DNA from: an uncultured Flavobacteriaceae bacterium
GTDB lineage: Bacteria > Bacteroidota > Bacteroidia > Flavobacteriales > Flavobacteriaceae
Length of the DNA: 64,000 nucleotides
Assembly (NCBI GenBank): GCA_947500445.1
Contig: CANMSB010000001.1
Coordinates: 1 to 64,000 of the forward strand
Direction: 5' to 3'
Positions 62,720 to 64,000 of the stretch are shown one piece after another. A program made the position numbers and the translations under genes. Position 1 is the first letter of the stretch; each line of letters begins with the position of its first letter. Under the pieces are notes generated by a model. That model did not search any database, was not told where the DNA came from, and was given only the letters and a program-made list of their open reading frames with translations.

Positions 62720-63433
62720 ATGAAAACACCCCCTGATTTTTCCGATATTAATGCACTATTCATCAATTGTACGCTTAAAAAATCACCGGAGCAGAGCCAT
62801 ACCGAAGGGTTGATGAACGTAGCAATGGACATCATGCGCGCAGAAGGAGCGGGGGTAACGTACATCCGTTTGGCAGATTTCGATATTCCTGTTGGCTTGG
62901 CGCCGGACATGCGGGATCAAGGGGCATCAAAAGACGATTGGCCCGAGGTTTTCGATAAAATCCTTCAAGCCGATATCGTAGTGATCGGCACGCCCATTTG
63001 GTTAGGCGAAAAGTCTTCTATAGCCACAAAACTTATAGAACGGATGTATGGTATGAGCGCCCGAACGAACGACAAAGGACAGTACATCTATTACGGGAAG
63101 ACCGGGGGCTGCGTCATTACCGGTAACGAGGACGGCGTCAAGCATTGTGCCATGGGTATCCTTTACGGGCTACAACATCTCGGTTTTTCCATACCCCCCC
63201 AAGCCGATTGTGGCTGGATTGGTGAAGCCGGCCCCGGTCCCAGTTATTTGGACAAGGAGTCCGGAGCAAAGCGCAATGCCTTCACCAATAGAAATACCAC
63301 GTTCATGACCTATAACTTGCTGCACATGGCAAAAATGCTAAAGGCCGTCGGTGGTTATCCCGCTTATGGCAACTCCAGAGAGGATTGGGACGACGGAACC
63401 CGTTGGAATTTTGAAAATCCGGAGTATCGTTAA
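62720..63433 (+). CDS. NAD(P)H-dependent FMN reductase / flavodoxin-like protein
   Basis: I start at ATG 62720 (MKTPPDFSDINALFINCTLKKSP); the frame from 62666 adds an unlikely tail. 237 residues. Flavodoxin-like fold: strand 1 ALFINCTLKKSPEQSHTEGL (phosphate loop), then ADIVVIGTPIWLGEKSSIATKLIERMYGMS, the flavin-facing loop of the NAD(P)H:FMN reductase class, and GGCVITGNEDGVKHCAMGILYGLQHLGF. It probably reduces quinones, FMN or xenobiotics in the cytoplasm. The DUF2254 gene starts 10 bp downstream, so the two are likely one operon. Confidence 0.88.
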   Translation: MKTPPDFSDINALFINCTLKKSPEQSHTEGLMNVAMDIMRAEGAGVTYIRLADFDIPVGLAPDMRDQGASKDDWPEVFDKILQADIVVIGTPIWLGEKSSIATKLIERMYGMSARTNDKGQYIYYGKTGGCVITGNEDGVKHCAMGILYGLQHLGFSIPPQADCGWIGEAGPGPSYLDKESGAKRNAFTNRNTTFMTYNLLHMAKMLKAVGGYPAYGNSREDWDDGTRWNFENPEYR

Positions 63434-63443
63434 CCAAGGGAAT

Positions 63444-64000
63444 ATGTTAAAAAGGATTCCGAAATTTTTTAAGAAGAAAGCGTACCAGTTATACAACAGT
63501 ATCGCTTTTTATCCCATACTGCTGAGTATCGGGTTTTTGGCGTTTGGATTTTTCATGTTGTGGTTGGAGTACACTCCGGCCATAGATGCCATCGAGAATA
63601 CGCTTCCAAGTCTTATTATACGTGATGCCAAGGTCGCTATAACACTGCTTTCCGTGCTCATCGGCGGTATCATTTCCTTGACTGTTTTTAGTTTTACCAT
63701 GGTAATGGGGGTGTTGGGGCAGGCATCTTCCAATTTTTCACCAAGGCTTCTACCGGGATTGGTTTCCGACAAACGCCACCAACTCATTTTGGGCAGCTAT
63801 TTGGGCACCTTGTTATATTGTCTCCTGAATTTGATTTTTTTGGGATCGGAGGCTTCCGACGAAACACATTTTGGATTCGCAATAATGATCGCCGCTATTT
63901 TTGGCGTACTGTGTTTGGCACTATTTGTAAGTTTCATACACAATATTTCCGCTTCCATACAAATACACCGAATTATAGAAAACGTTTTTGACTCGGGTTG
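63444..64000 (+). CDS. DUF2254 predicted membrane protein (partial, runs off the right edge)
   Basis: ATG at 63444; 185 residues visible, no stop. Hydrophobic helices at about 21-42, 66-95, 118-134 and 142-163. Family-type sequences are TLPSLIIRDAKVAITLLSVLIGGIISLTVFSFTMVMGVLGQASSNFSPRLLPGL and LILGSYLGTLLYCLLNLIF, then LFVSFIHNISASIQIHRIIENV. DUF2254 proteins are large (about 400-450 residues) and of unknown function; the N-terminal half is present here. Confidence 0.88.
   Translation, partial: MLKRIPKFFKKKAYQLYNSIAFYPILLSIGFLAFGFFMLWLEYTPAIDAIENTLPSLIIRDAKVAITLLSVLIGGIISLTVFSFTMVMGVLGQASSNFSPRLLPGLVSDKRHQLILGSYLGTLLYCLLNLIFLGSEASDETHFGFAIMIAAIFGVLCLALFVSFIHNISASIQIHRIIENVFDSG

Overview
The window is a marine-type member of the Flavobacteriaceae (Bacteroidota), probably close to Maribacter, Zobellia or Arenibacter. 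The evidence is a SusC/SusD pair, a hybrid two-component system with reg_prop and Y_Y_Y domains, type IX secretion C-terminal domains with a PorP/SprF partner, DUF1800/DUF1501 genes, and promoters with the Bacteroidota -7 box TAnnTTTG. There is no rRNA, tRNA, CRISPR array, insertion sequence or phage that I can recognise. All assignments come from reading motifs; no database was searched.

Layout. 1-3.0 kb: the N-terminal part of a giant secreted protein with VCBS-like domains and a GC-rich thrombospondin-3 repeat array, running off the left edge. 3.4-5.6 kb: an SPW membrane protein and an AraC regulator with two HTH domains. 6.0-9.7 kb: an N-terminally incomplete RHS protein with an unusual all-beta tip, facing a two-gene operon (unknown protein, crystallin-like membrane-anchored protein). 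10-16.5 kb: a vanadium haloperoxidase-like lipoprotein, a 1347-residue hybrid two-component protein and a lipoprotein. 17-26.1 kb: a galactoside utilisation locus (GntR-type sensor, SusC, SusD, alpha-galactosidase, galactokinase). 26.3-27.3 kb: a haloalkane-dehalogenase-like lipoprotein. 27.4-32.3 kb: an operon of Spy-like protein, DUF1800, DUF1501, ECF sigma factor, membrane protein and second Spy-like protein. 33.2-38.8 kb: a PorP/SprF gene between two paralogous type-B CTD beta-propeller proteins. 39-45.9 kb: a lipoprotein, a DJ-1/PfpI protein, a GH3 acyl-adenylating enzyme, a metalloprotease with cardiolipin synthase, and small envelope genes. 46-51 kb: three diverged paralogous AraC regulators, an SRAP protein lacking its catalytic cysteine, and a BLUF photoreceptor. 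51-58 kb: a five-gene operon (DevBCA-like ABC exporter, TolC, membrane-anchored GH3 glycosidase) divergent from a MarR gene. 58-64 kb: small stress-type proteins, a TrkH remnant, MscS, topoisomerase IB, a flavodoxin-like reductase and a partial DUF2254 gene.

How the genes work together. The clearest pathway is the galactoside locus: SusCD bind and import oligosaccharide, the GH36 enzyme releases galactose and GalK phosphorylates it, under a GntR-type sensor with a candidate operator in the susC leader. The ECF operon and the MarR/exporter operon are also coherent regulator-plus-target units. The most unusual items are the degenerate SRAP protein among AraC paralogs, the GH3 glycosidase at the end of an efflux operon, the orphan RHS tip, a 57-bp leader repeat found in two places, and a three-copy palindromic intergenic repeat.
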